From Streptomyces mangrovi (lineage in GTDB: Bacteria; Actinomycetota; Actinomycetes; Streptomycetales; Streptomycetaceae), in the NCBI RefSeq assembly GCF_900114215.1, contig NZ_FOSG01000012.1, forward strand, positions 105,668 to 169,667: a DNA stretch of 64,000 nt, read 5' to 3'. Of the stretch, positions 15,571 through 24,553 are shown one piece after another. Under the pieces are notes generated by a model. That model saw only the letters and a program-made list of their open reading frames with translations, searched no databases and was not told where the DNA came from. Each line of letters starts with the position of its first letter. Position 1 is the first letter of the stretch. Both the position numbers and the translations under genes were made by a program.

Positions 15571-15806
15571 GCGCCGCGCCGCTGCCGAGGCGGGCCGCCT
15601 CCGAGACGGTGATCGAACTGCCCGCCGACACCCCCGACGACCGCCTCAACGGCCGGGCCTGCGTCCACTGCGGCACCCGTACCGCGCCGCTCGCCTACGC
15701 CGGGTGGGCGCGGGTCGCCACAGGGCGGCCCAGTGGGCATCTGTCCTGCCCGGTCAGCGCCTGCGCCGACTGCCGGACGCGGTGGGCGCGGCGGTCGGCG
15801 CGGTGA
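15567..15806 (+). CDS. Small zinc-ribbon-like hypothetical protein
   Basis: A 79-residue protein with two cysteine pairs, ACVHCGTRTAPL and CPVSACADCRTRW, likely to bind one zinc ion. The GTG overlaps the previous stop (GTGA) and follows GGAGGGG. No enzymatic motif is visible. It is the middle gene of a three-gene overlapping set. Confidence 0.65.
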   Translation: MSAAPLPRRAASETVIELPADTPDDRLNGRACVHCGTRTAPLAYAGWARVATGRPSGHLSCPVSACADCRTRWARRSAR

Positions 15807-15898
15807 CGCGCTACGCGCTCGCGGTGGCCGAGACCGTCCTGACGGCGCTCACCGTGCTGTCCGCATCCGGCGCCGCCTGGCTCCTCGCCTCCGGGTGA
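15803..15898 (+). CDS. Possible 31-residue membrane peptide
   Basis: From a GTG overlapping the preceding stop (GTGA) runs a 31-codon frame that is one hydrophobic helix: YALAVAETVLTALTVLSASG and a short tail. Coupling and hydrophobicity are the only support. Confidence 0.35.
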   Translation: MTRYALAVAETVLTALTVLSASGAAWLLASG

Positions 15899-16196
15899 GC
15901 GGCAACGGTTGTCGGAAGGAGGCGGCCCGGCGGCGGTCTCACCTTCGGGGAGAAGCCGCCGTCAAGAGGCCGCCGTCAATCCGACGGCGTCGAGAGCGCC
16001 GTCCCCGCACCCCGTGCGACCTCGCCGTCCACGGCCGGGGCGGCGGTGGAGGGGGCTGCGCACCGGCCGGCGGGCGGGCCCTACGCCACCCGGCCGGTGC
16101 CCGCCCGGCGTCCGGCGGGGTGGCGGCCAGGTGGCGCGGTGCGGCGCGGCGCGACGCGGTGTCCGGGCCGTCTCGCGGACCGGACACAATAGGGGG

Positions 16197-17468
16197 ATGA
16201 CCGACAGTCCCGCTCCCCTCGCAGACCCGCATCTGCGCCACCCGGCCGACGTACCCGCCGGGGGCGGCCCGCGCGACATCGTGATCCTGGGCTCCACCGG
16301 ATCGATCGGCACCCAGGCCGTCGACGTGGTGCTGGCCAACCCCGACCGCTTCCGGGTGACCGCGCTGTCCGCCGCGGGCGGCCGGGTGGAGCTGCTGGCG
16401 GAGCAGGCCCACCGGCTGAAGGTCCGCACCGTCGCGGTCTCCGACCCGGGCCGGGCCGGCGAGCTGCGCGAGGCGCTGCGCGCCCGCTACGGCTCGGCCG
16501 AGCCGCTGCCCGAGGTGCTGGCCGGGCCGGACGCGGCCACCGAACTGGCCGCGTCCGAGTGCCACACCGTCCTCAACGGCATCACCGGCTCCATCGGCCT
16601 GCGCCCCACCCTGGCCGCCCTTCGGGCGGGCCGCACCCTCGCCCTGGCCAACAAGGAGTCCCTGATCGTCGGCGGTCCGCTGGTGAGGGCGCTGGCCGAG
16701 CCGGGGCAGATCGTCCCCGTCGACTCCGAGCACTCCGCGCTGTTCCAGGCGCTGATGAGCGGCACCCGCGCCGAGGTCCGCAAGCTGCTGGTGACCGCCT
16801 CCGGCGGCCCCTTCCGGGGACGCACCCGCGAGGAGCTGGAGCACGTCACGCCCGAGGACGCCCTGGCCCACCCCACCTGGGCGATGGGCCCGGTGATCAC
16901 GGTCAACTCCGCGACCCTGGTCAACAAGGGCCTGGAGGTCATCGAGGCGCACCTGCTGTACGACATCCCCTTCGACCGCATCGAGGTCGTCGTCCACCCG
17001 CAGTCCTACATCCACTCGATGGTGGAGTTCGCGGACGGCTCCACCATCGCCCAGTGCGGCCCGCCCGACATGCGGCTGCCCATCGCGCTCGGCATCGGCT
17101 GGCCGCACCGGGTGCCCGACGCCGGACCCGTCTTCGACTGGTCCAAGGCGATGAGCTGGGAGTTCTTCCCGCTGGACGAGAAGGCCTTCCCGTCCGTGGC
17201 GCTGGCCTGCCACGTCGGGGCCCTGGGCGGCACCGCACCGGCGGTGTTCAACGCCGCCAACGAGGAGTGCGTCGAGGCGTTCCTGTCCGGCGGGCTGCCC
17301 TTCAACGGCATAGTGGATACCGTCGCCGCGGTGGTCGAGGAGCACGGCACCCCCAAGGGGAGCGAACTGACCCTGGACGAGGTGCTCGACGCCGAGACAT
17401 GGGCGCGCGCCCGCGCCCGCGAACTGGCGGCACACATGACACGACCGACGGCGGAGGCACGCGCATGA
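16197..17468 (+). CDS. dxr: 1-deoxy-D-xylulose-5-phosphate reductoisomerase
   Basis: A 423-residue enzyme of the MEP pathway converting DXP to MEP with NADPH. Visible motifs: the NADPH loop ILGSTGSIGTQAVDVV, LANKESLIVGG, the metal/substrate region VDSEHSALFQAL, the flexible loop ASGGPFRG, and HPTWAMGPVITVNSATLVNKGLEVIEAH. Preceded by AGGGGG immediately before the ATG. It overlaps the next gene by four bases (ATGA), and ispG of the same pathway follows, so a MEP-pathway cluster is split by a protease gene, as usual in streptomycetes. Confidence 0.97.
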   Translation: MTDSPAPLADPHLRHPADVPAGGGPRDIVILGSTGSIGTQAVDVVLANPDRFRVTALSAAGGRVELLAEQAHRLKVRTVAVSDPGRAGELREALRARYGSAEPLPEVLAGPDAATELAASECHTVLNGITGSIGLRPTLAALRAGRTLALANKESLIVGGPLVRALAEPGQIVPVDSEHSALFQALMSGTRAEVRKLLVTASGGPFRGRTREELEHVTPEDALAHPTWAMGPVITVNSATLVNKGLEVIEAHLLYDIPFDRIEVVVHPQSYIHSMVEFADGSTIAQCGPPDMRLPIALGIGWPHRVPDAGPVFDWSKAMSWEFFPLDEKAFPSVALACHVGALGGTAPAVFNAANEECVEAFLSGGLPFNGIVDTVAAVVEEHGTPKGSELTLDEVLDAETWARARARELAAHMTRPTAEARA

Positions 17469-18769
17469 CGACGGTGATGACCATCCTCGGCATAGTCGTC
17501 TTCGTCGTCGGCCTGCTGTTCTCCATCGCCTGGCACGAACTGGGCCACCTGTCCACGGCCAAGATGTTCGGCGTCCGCGTGCCGCAGTACATGGTCGGCT
17601 TCGGCCCCACCCTGTGGTCGCGGAGGAAGGGCGAGACCGAGTACGGCGTCAAGGCGATCCCGCTGGGCGGCTACATCCGCATGATCGGCATGTTCCCGCC
17701 CGGTGACGACGGCGCCGTCCGGCAGCGCTCCACATCCCCCTTCCGGGGGATGATCGAGGACGCCCGCGCGGCGGCCTACGAGGAGCTCCAGCCGGGCGAC
17801 GAGAAGCGGATGTTCTACACGCGCAAGCCCTGGAAGCGCGTGATCGTGATGTTCGCCGGCCCGTTCATGAACCTGGTGCTGGCCGTGGCGATCTTCCTCG
17901 GCACGCTGATGACCTTCGGCATCAGCACCACGACCACCACCGTCTCCTCCGTCTCCGAGTGCGTGGTCAAGGTCTCCGAGCGCACCGACACCTGCCCGAA
18001 GGGCGCCCCCGACTCCCCGGCCAAGGCCGCCGGCCTGAAGCCCGGCGACACCATCGTGGCCTTCAACGGGGCCGAGGTCACCGAGTGGGACGAGCTCCAG
18101 CGGCGCATCCGCGACACCATCGGACCGGCCACCATCACCGTCGAGCGCGACGGCGAGCGCCAGGTCCTCCAGGCGGACCTGGTGAAGAACCAGGTCGCCA
18201 AGTCCGACGGGCGCGGCGGCTATGTCGAGGGCGAGTACGTCACCACCGGCTTCCTCGGCTTCTCCCCGGCCACCGGAGTGGTCGAGCAGTCCTTCCCGCA
18301 GGCCGTCGACCGCATGGGCGACATGATGATCGCCGGCGCCGAGGCTCTCACCCGCCTGCCGGAGAAGATCCCCGGCCTGTGGAACGCGGCCTTCGCCGGC
18401 GCCGAGCGCGAGCAGGACTCCCCGATGGGCGTGGTCGGCGCGGCCCGCGTCAGCGGGGAGATCTTCGCCCTGGAGATCCCGGCGGAGCAGCGGGTGGCGA
18501 TCACCCTCCTCACCCTCGCCCTGTTCAACCTCTCGCTGTTCCTGTTCAACATGCTGCCGCTGCTGCCGCTGGACGGCGGCCATATCGCGGGGGCCCTGTG
18601 GGAGTCGCTGCGCCGGGGCCTGGCCAGGGTGCTGCGCCGCCCCGACCCCGGCCCGTTCGACGTGGCGAGGATGATGCCGGTGGCGTACGTGGTGGCCGGT
18701 GTCTTCGTCTGCTTCACGCTGCTGGTGCTCATCGCGGACGTGGTCAACCCCGTACGCCTGACCGGCTGA
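17465..18769 (+). CDS. Site-2 intramembrane metalloprotease (RseP/M50 family)
   Basis: A 434-residue membrane protease. The first helix carries the zinc motif HELGHLSTAKMFGV; a PDZ domain sits in the middle (AAGLKPGDTIVAFNGAEVTEWDEL); the third helix has NMLPLLPLDGGHI, which supplies the remaining zinc ligand. A final helix lies at the C-terminus. Such enzymes cut transmembrane anti-sigma factors or other substrates within the bilayer. The ATG overlaps the dxr stop, so the two are co-translated. Confidence 0.95.
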   Translation: MTTVMTILGIVVFVVGLLFSIAWHELGHLSTAKMFGVRVPQYMVGFGPTLWSRRKGETEYGVKAIPLGGYIRMIGMFPPGDDGAVRQRSTSPFRGMIEDARAAAYEELQPGDEKRMFYTRKPWKRVIVMFAGPFMNLVLAVAIFLGTLMTFGISTTTTTVSSVSECVVKVSERTDTCPKGAPDSPAKAAGLKPGDTIVAFNGAEVTEWDELQRRIRDTIGPATITVERDGERQVLQADLVKNQVAKSDGRGGYVEGEYVTTGFLGFSPATGVVEQSFPQAVDRMGDMMIAGAEALTRLPEKIPGLWNAAFAGAEREQDSPMGVVGAARVSGEIFALEIPAEQRVAITLLTLALFNLSLFLFNMLPLLPLDGGHIAGALWESLRRGLARVLRRPDPGPFDVARMMPVAYVVAGVFVCFTLLVLIADVVNPVRLTG

Positions 18770-18776
18770 CGCGGCG

Positions 18777-18812
18777 GTGCGGGGCCGCCGGCGCGTGCCC
18801 GCGGCCCCGCAC
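18777..18812 (+). terminator. Hairpin terminator after the site-2 protease gene
   Basis: A perfect 12-bp stem (GTGCGGGGCCGC and its complement) with a 12-base loop begins eight bases after the stop codon. Confidence 0.65.
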
Positions 18813-18923
18813 CGCGTACGGCGGACCACGGTGTGCCCCGGCCCCCGGGCGTACCGTAATCTCGGAGGCCGGAGCCCGCCGCCGAACGGGGCACTGGACC
18901 ACAGCTTGGGGTTGCACACCACA

Positions 18924-20078
18924 ATGACAGCCATTTCGCTCGGAATGCCGTCCGTACCGACCAAACTGGCCGACAGACGGGTCAGCCGGAAGATCCAGGT
19001 CGGCTCGGTGGCCGTCGGAGGCGACGCCCCGGTCTCCGTGCAGTCGATGACCACCACCGTCACCGCCGACATCGGCGCCACGCTCCAGCAGATCGCCGAG
19101 CTGACCGCCTCGGGCTGCGAGATCGTCCGGGTGGCCTGCCCCTCCCAGGACGACGCCGAGGCGCTGCCGGTCATCGCGAAGAAGTCCCAGATCCCGGTGA
19201 TCGCGGACATCCACTTCCAGCCCAAGTACGTCTTCGCCGCCATCGACGCCGGCTGCGCGGCCGTGCGCGTCAACCCGGGCAACATCCGGCAGTTCGACGA
19301 CAAGGTCAAGGAGATCGCCAAGGCGGCCTCCGACGCCGGCGTCCCCATCCGCATCGGCGTCAACGCCGGCTCCCTGGACAAGCGGCTGCTGGCCAAGTAC
19401 GGCAAGGCCACCCCCGAGGCGCTGGTGGAGTCCGCGCTGTGGGAGTGCTCGCTGTTCGAGGAGCACGGCTTCCGCGACATCAAGATCTCGGTCAAGCACA
19501 ACGACCCGGTGGTGATGGTCAACGCCTACCGGCAGCTCGCCGCCCAGTGCGACTACCCCCTCCACCTGGGCGTCACCGAGGCCGGTCCGGCCTTCCAGGG
19601 CACCGTCAAGTCGGCCGTCGCCTTCGGCGCCCTGCTGAGCGAGGGCATCGGCGACACCATCCGCGTCTCGCTGTCCGCGCCGCCGGTGGAGGAGATCAAG
19701 GTCGGCATCCAGATCCTGGAGTCCCTCGGTCTGCGCCAGCGCCGGCTGGAGATCGTCTCCTGCCCCTCCTGCGGCCGTGCCCAGGTGGACGTCTACAAGC
19801 TCGCCGACGAGGTCACCGCCGGGCTGGCGGGCATGGAGGTCCCGCTGCGGGTGGCCGTCATGGGCTGCGTCGTCAACGGGCCCGGCGAGGCCCGTGAGGC
19901 CGACCTCGGAGTCGCCTCCGGCAACGGCAAGGGCCAGATCTTCGTCAAGGGCGAGGTCATCAAGACCGTCCCCGAGTCGAAGATCGTCGAGACCCTCATC
20001 GACGAGGCCATGAAGATCGCCGAGCAGATGGAGAAGGACGGCGTGATCTCCGGCGAGCCGGAGGTCTCCGTCAGCTGA
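18924..20078 (+). CDS. ispG: 4-hydroxy-3-methylbut-2-enyl diphosphate synthase
   Basis: A 384-residue iron-sulfur enzyme of the MEP pathway, converting MEcPP to HMBPP. The N-terminal barrel has VQSMTTTVTADIGATLQQI and VIADIHFQPKYV; the C-terminal cluster domain has cysteines in VSCPSCGRAQVD and VMGCVVNGPGEA, which bind the [4Fe-4S] cluster. Length matches the bacterial family. The ATG (MTAISLGM) is 112 bases downstream of the terminator, so it has its own promoter; CCGTAATCT at about 18854 may be part of it. Confidence 0.97.
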   Translation: MTAISLGMPSVPTKLADRRVSRKIQVGSVAVGGDAPVSVQSMTTTVTADIGATLQQIAELTASGCEIVRVACPSQDDAEALPVIAKKSQIPVIADIHFQPKYVFAAIDAGCAAVRVNPGNIRQFDDKVKEIAKAASDAGVPIRIGVNAGSLDKRLLAKYGKATPEALVESALWECSLFEEHGFRDIKISVKHNDPVVMVNAYRQLAAQCDYPLHLGVTEAGPAFQGTVKSAVAFGALLSEGIGDTIRVSLSAPPVEEIKVGIQILESLGLRQRRLEIVSCPSCGRAQVDVYKLADEVTAGLAGMEVPLRVAVMGCVVNGPGEAREADLGVASGNGKGQIFVKGEVIKTVPESKIVETLIDEAMKIAEQMEKDGVISGEPEVSVS

Positions 20079-20167
20079 CCGACCGGCCGGGGCCGCCCGC
20101 CACGACCCGGGGGTAAAGTCGAAAAGACGCTCCCCCGCCACCACGGCCGCACGGTGAGGCACCCCAC

Positions 20168-21013
20168 GTGTTGACGACCACCACCACCCGTGTCGTCGAG
20201 CCCCAAGAGCTCGACGACGCCCTCGCGGTGCTCGACCGCGAGCCGGTCAACAACGCCTTCGTCGCCGCCCGTGTCCGGGTCGCCGGCCTGGACCCGTGGC
20301 GGCTGGGCGGCGAGATGTGGGGCTGGTACCACCGCGGGCGGCTGGAGTCCCTGTGCTACGCGGGCGCCAACCTCGTCCCCGTCTGCGCGGGGCGGGAGGC
20401 GGTGCGCGCCTTCGCCGAGCGGGCACGTCGCCAGGGGCGGCGCTGCTCGTCCGTCGTCGGCCCGGCCGGGCCCACAACCGCCCTGTGGGCCCGGCTGGAG
20501 CCGCACTGGGGGCCGGCCCGCGAGGTCCGCCGCCACCAGCCGCTGATGGTCGCCGACCGCATGCCGTCCGGGATACGGCCCGACCCGTATGTGCGGCGCG
20601 TCCGCAAGGACGAGATGGACGTGCTGATGCCCGCCTGCGTGGCGATGTTCACCGAGGAGGTCGGCGTCTCGCCGATGGCCGGGGACGGCGGGCTGATCTA
20701 CCAGGCCCGGGTTGCCGAACTGGTGGGCGCCGGCCGGTCGTTCGCCCACATCGAGGACGGCCGCGTGGTCTTCAAGGCCGAGATCGGCGCCGTCACACCG
20801 CGGGCGTGCCAGATCCAGGGCGTGTGGGTCGCGCCCGAGCACCGCGGCCGGGGTCTGTCCGTCGCCGGCATGGCGGCGGTGCTGCGCTACGCGCTGACCG
20901 AGGTCTCCCCGGTCGTCAGCCTCTACGTCAACGACTACAACACCGCGGCCCGCGCCGCCTACCGCCGGGTCGGCTTCCGCGAGGTCGGGGCGTTCATGAG
21001 TGTGCTGTTCTGA
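20168..21013 (+). CDS. GNAT acetyltransferase with DUF4081 domain
   Basis: A 281-residue protein: the N-terminal half matches the DUF4081 type (VNNAFVAARVRVAGLDPWRLGGEMWG) and the C-terminal half is a GNAT domain with the acetyl-CoA loop VWVAPEHRGRGLSVAGMAAV and LYVNDYNTAARAAYRRVGF. This gene is a constant neighbour of ispG and proS in streptomycetes. GTG start. The acceptor substrate is unknown. Confidence 0.88.
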   Translation: MLTTTTTRVVEPQELDDALAVLDREPVNNAFVAARVRVAGLDPWRLGGEMWGWYHRGRLESLCYAGANLVPVCAGREAVRAFAERARRQGRRCSSVVGPAGPTTALWARLEPHWGPAREVRRHQPLMVADRMPSGIRPDPYVRRVRKDEMDVLMPACVAMFTEEVGVSPMAGDGGLIYQARVAELVGAGRSFAHIEDGRVVFKAEIGAVTPRACQIQGVWVAPEHRGRGLSVAGMAAVLRYALTEVSPVVSLYVNDYNTAARAAYRRVGFREVGAFMSVLF

Positions 21014-21127
21014 ACGATTCCGGGAGGTGCCCGAAGGCAGCGGGAGGCGTCGGGCGATCCCGAACGGGCCGGTGCCCGCGCGGGTGTTCGCCGGATCCAC
21101 CCGGTCCCTCCAGTAGGGTCGTTGACC

Positions 21128-21661
21128 ATGGAAGACGCCCAGGTCGGTCCCCTGGACCTCGCAGCCCGCGTGGACGAGGCACTCGCCGTACAGGCCGTCG
21201 CCTTCGGACTGACCGACGACGAGGTGGGGGTGCGCCGCCACATCGTGCTGCGGCACGCCGCCTCCCCCGGAGTCCGGGCACTGGGCGCCACCACACCGCG
21301 GGGGCGGCTGGTCGGCTTCGTCTACGGCATGCCCAACGACCGCACGCAGTGGTGGTCCACGGTCGTCGAGCCGTACCTGCGGCGCAACGGGAACGCCGGG
21401 TGGCTGGACGACGCCTTCGTCATCACCGAACTGCACGTCCACCCGGCGTACCAGAAGCACGGCCTCGGCCGGGAGCTGATCACCACGATCACCGACTCCG
21501 CCGCCGAACCGCGCTCGATCCTCTCCGCGATCGACACCGAGAGCCCGGCCCGCGCCCTCTACCGCTCGCTGGGCTACCGCGATCTGGCCCGTCATGTGCT
21601 GTTCCCGAGCGCCGGGAGCCCGTACGCGGTGATGGGTGCGCCGCTGCCGCTGCGGCGGTGA
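21128..21661 (+). CDS. GNAT acetyltransferase
   Basis: A 177-residue acetyltransferase: ALGATTPRGRLVGFVYG, then ITELHVHPAYQKHGLGRELI (acetyl-CoA loop) and SPARALYRSLGYRD. Unlike its neighbour it is single-domain. The last 53 bases of the coding region are repeated exactly 104 bases further on, in the spacer before proS. Confidence 0.87.
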   Translation: MEDAQVGPLDLAARVDEALAVQAVAFGLTDDEVGVRRHIVLRHAASPGVRALGATTPRGRLVGFVYGMPNDRTQWWSTVVEPYLRRNGNAGWLDDAFVITELHVHPAYQKHGLGRELITTITDSAAEPRSILSAIDTESPARALYRSLGYRDLARHVLFPSAGSPYAVMGAPLPLRR

Positions 21662-21761
21662 GGCGGGTCCGGCCGGGGGTCCGGGGGGTGGCCCCCGGGA
21701 GGTGGAGTCCGAGCGCCGGGAGCCCGTACGCGGTGATGGGTGCGCCGCTGCCGCTGCGGCG
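21605..21761. repeat. 53-bp exact direct repeat, two copies
   Basis: 21605-21657, the end of the acetyltransferase gene, is identical to 21709-21761 in the spacer. Fifty-one bases of unique sequence separate the copies. The second copy would encode the same PYAVMGAPLPLR peptide but has no start. Confidence 0.9.
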
Positions 21762-21834
21762 CCGGTAGTCTCCTGGGCGGGCCGCATCACCGGTGCGGCT
21801 CCGCAAACCGACCCACCGCACGCAGGAGAAACCC

Positions 21835-23556
21835 ATGGCAGCCCGTGTCCAGCGCATGTCCCGGCTCATGCTGAAGACGCTGCGCGAGGACCCGGCCGAC
21901 GCCGAGACCATCAGCCACAGGCTCCTGGTCCGCGCCGGCTACGTACGCCGCACCGCCGCCGGGATCTGGACCTGGCTGCCGCTGGGCAAGCAGGTCCTGG
22001 AGAACGTCACCCGGATCGTACGCGAGGAGATGGACGCCATCGGCGCCCAGGAAGTACTGCTCCCGGCCCTGCTTCCGAAGGAGCCCTACGAGACCTCGGG
22101 GCGCTGGGAGGAGTACGGCGACCTGCTGTTCCGGCTCAAGGACCGCAAGGGCGCCGACTACCTCCTCGGGCCCACCCACGAGGAGATCTTCACCCAGGTC
22201 GTCAAGGACCAGTGCACGTCCTACAAGGACCTGCCGGTGATGCTCTACCAGATCCAGACCAAGTACCGCGACGAGGCCCGGCCGCGCTCGGGCGTCCTGC
22301 GCGGCCGGGAGTTCCTGATGAAGGACTCCTACTCCTTCGACACCTCCGACGAGGAGCTGGCCGAGTCCTACCGGCTGCACCGCGAGGCGTACCTGCGGAT
22401 CTTCACCCGGCTCGGCCTGGATCACCGGGTCGTCTCCGCCGTCTCGGGCGCGATGGGCGGCTCGGCCTCCGAGGAGTTCCTCGCCCCGGCCGCCGCCGGC
22501 GAGGACACCTTCGCCGACTGCCCGGCCTGCGGCTACGCGGCCAACACCGAGGCCGTCACCTTCCCGCTGAAGCCGGCCGACCCCATGGGCCACCCGCCCA
22601 TCGAGGAACTGGACACCCCCGACACCCCCACCATCGAGACCCTCGCCGGCCACCTGGGCGTGCCCGCCTCCGCCACCCTGAAGAACCTGCTGGTCAAGGT
22701 GGACGGGGAGATCTGGGCCGTGGGCGTGCCCGGCGACCGCGAGGTGGACCTGGGCAAGCTCACCGAGCACCTGGCGCCCGCCGCGGTGGAGCTGGTCACC
22801 GCCGAGGACTTCACCGGCCGCCCCGCCCTGGTGCGCGGCTACGTCGGCCCGCAGGAGCTGGCCGGCACCGCCTTCCGCTACATCGCCGACCCGCGCGTGG
22901 CCCCCGGCACCTCCTGGATCACCGGGGCCAACAAGCCCGACACCCACGCCCGCAACGTGGTGTGCGGCCGCGACTTCGAGGTCGACGAGTACCTGGACGT
23001 GGTCACCGTCGAGGACGGCGACCCCTGCCCGTCCTGCGGCGCCGGGCTGAAGCTGGACCGGGCCATCGAGATCGGCCACATCTTCCAGCTCGGCCGCAAG
23101 TACGCCGACGCCTTCTCCCTGGACGTGCTCGGCCGCGAGGGCAAGCCCGTCCGCGTCACCATGGGCTCCTACGGCATCGGCGTCTCGCGCGCGGTGGCCG
23201 CGCTCGCCGAGCAGACGGCCGACGGCCAGGGCCTGTGCTGGCCGCGCGAGGTGGCGCCGGCCGACGTCCACGTCGTCGCCGCCGGCAAGGGCACCCAGAT
23301 CGAGATGGCCCTGGAGCTGACCGAGAGGCTGGCCTCGGCCGGAGTGCGCGTCCTGGTGGACGACCGTACGGGCGTCTCGCCCGGTGTGAAGTTCACCGAC
23401 GCGGAGCTGATCGGCGTGCCGGAGATCCTGGTGGTGGGCCGGGGCGCGGCCAAGGGCCTGGTGGAGCTGAAGGACCGGCGTAGCGGCGAGCGCGAGGAGG
23501 TCCCGGTGGACGAGGCGGTGGAGCGGCTGGTCCGCTCGGCCGGCGAAACCGCCTGA
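21835..23556 (+). CDS. proS: Prolyl-tRNA synthetase
   Basis: A 573-residue class II synthetase that charges tRNA-Pro. Motif 1 region VLLPALLPKEPYETSGRWEEYG, motif 2 LGPTHEEIFTQVV with YRDEARPRSGVLRGREFLMKD, an insertion (editing, INS) domain from about 225 to 410, motif 3 MGSYGIGVSRAV, and a C-terminal anticodon-binding domain. This is the bacterial long form with the editing domain that removes Ala-tRNA-Pro. AGGAGA lies six bases before the ATG. Confidence 0.97.
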   Translation: MAARVQRMSRLMLKTLREDPADAETISHRLLVRAGYVRRTAAGIWTWLPLGKQVLENVTRIVREEMDAIGAQEVLLPALLPKEPYETSGRWEEYGDLLFRLKDRKGADYLLGPTHEEIFTQVVKDQCTSYKDLPVMLYQIQTKYRDEARPRSGVLRGREFLMKDSYSFDTSDEELAESYRLHREAYLRIFTRLGLDHRVVSAVSGAMGGSASEEFLAPAAAGEDTFADCPACGYAANTEAVTFPLKPADPMGHPPIEELDTPDTPTIETLAGHLGVPASATLKNLLVKVDGEIWAVGVPGDREVDLGKLTEHLAPAAVELVTAEDFTGRPALVRGYVGPQELAGTAFRYIADPRVAPGTSWITGANKPDTHARNVVCGRDFEVDEYLDVVTVEDGDPCPSCGAGLKLDRAIEIGHIFQLGRKYADAFSLDVLGREGKPVRVTMGSYGIGVSRAVAALAEQTADGQGLCWPREVAPADVHVVAAGKGTQIEMALELTERLASAGVRVLVDDRTGVSPGVKFTDAELIGVPEILVVGRGAAKGLVELKDRRSGEREEVPVDEAVERLVRSAGETA

Positions 23557-23562
23557 GCCGTC

Positions 23563-23592
23563 GCCGCGGGCCCCGGTCAAGGGGCCCGCGGC
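23563..23592. terminator. Bidirectional hairpin terminator
   Basis: A perfect 12-bp stem (GCCGCGGGCCCC and its complement) with a 6-base loop lies between convergent proS and the phosphotransferase-like gene. Confidence 0.75.
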
Positions 23593-23598
23593 CAGGGT

Positions 23599-24510
23599 TC
23601 ACAGCCAGCCGGCGAACTCCAGCAGCGCCTCGCCGTCGGCGCGGTCGCCGGCGGCGATGTGCCGCGCGCCCGACTCCACCGCCCGGTACAGACTCCAGCC
23701 GCGCAGCCGGTCGCGGTCCACCTCCAGGGAGTTCGCCAGTTTGGCCACCCGGCGCCGGGCGATCGCCGGAGCGCCGGATCCGGCGGCCAGGTCGTGCAGC
23801 CGGTCGCGGACCAGCCGCGCCAGGTCGTACGCCCGCTCGCCCACCAGCGGATCGGGGCCGACCACCAGCCAGTGCGCCCGCCCCGGATCCCCCGACAGCA
23901 CCGTGCCCTGCCGGAAGTCGCCGTGCAGCAGCACGTCCTCGGGGGCGTCGGCGAGCAGTTCGGAGCGCAGCGCCAGGGCCTCGTCGGCCAGCGGGCGGGC
24001 CTCCTCGGGCACATGAGCGCGGATGCCCTCCACGGCCCGGCCGGTGTGCTCCTCGACGCCTGTGAAGGGGTGTTCGCCGTCGGGGACGCCCGGGGGCGAG
24101 GGGGACACCCACAGCCGGTGCAGCGCCGATACCGCCTCCAGGGTGGCCTTCGCGTCCGGCAGCGAGCGCAGCGACACATCCGCGTGCAGCCGCTCCAGCA
24201 GCAGCGCGCCGTCCTCGGGTGCGGCGTCCAGCAGCCGTACCGCGCCGTGTCCCTCCCAGCGGGATAGCGCCGCCGCCTCGTCCGCCGCGCCGACGGCGCG
24301 CAGCTTCAGCGCGGCCGGCGAGCCGTCCGCCCGGCGGACCAGGACGACCAGGCTGCCGCGTCCGCCGGGGGAGACCACCCGCTCGGCCGTCAGCTCCCAG
24401 CGCTCCAGCGACGCCCGCACCAGGCCGGGCAGCCGTGCCAGCCAGGGGGAGTCCGCGCCCAGGAAGCGCACCAGCCGCTGCGGGGGTTCGACGTGCGGAG
24501 CCGATGTCAT
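23599..24510 (-). CDS. Aminoglycoside phosphotransferase-like kinase
   Basis: A 303-residue APH/choline-kinase fold protein. ATP lysine probably in SPAALKLRAVG; the catalytic loop reads VLLHGDFRQGTVLSGD and the metal-binding loop WLVVGPDPLVGERAYDLARLV. The loop has HGD as expected, but the usual asparagine five residues later is threonine and the DxD-like motif is loose, so activity is uncertain. No evidence links it to drug resistance. The ATG at 24510 is followed by the conserved PPQRLVRFLG start. Confidence 0.8.
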   Translation of the reverse strand: MTSAPHVEPPQRLVRFLGADSPWLARLPGLVRASLERWELTAERVVSPGGRGSLVVLVRRADGSPAALKLRAVGAADEAAALSRWEGHGAVRLLDAAPEDGALLLERLHADVSLRSLPDAKATLEAVSALHRLWVSPSPPGVPDGEHPFTGVEEHTGRAVEGIRAHVPEEARPLADEALALRSELLADAPEDVLLHGDFRQGTVLSGDPGRAHWLVVGPDPLVGERAYDLARLVRDRLHDLAAGSGAPAIARRRVAKLANSLEVDRDRLRGWSLYRAVESGARHIAAGDRADGEALLEFAGWL

Positions 24511-24553
24511 GCCGGGCGTCCCTTTCGTCGTCGGCGTTGCGCGGAGGAGCCCT

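Noticed and set aside
17006..19522. 838-codon minus-strand frame across dxr, site-2 protease and ispG
   Set aside because: Crosses three genes on the other strand with conserved active sites; not coding.
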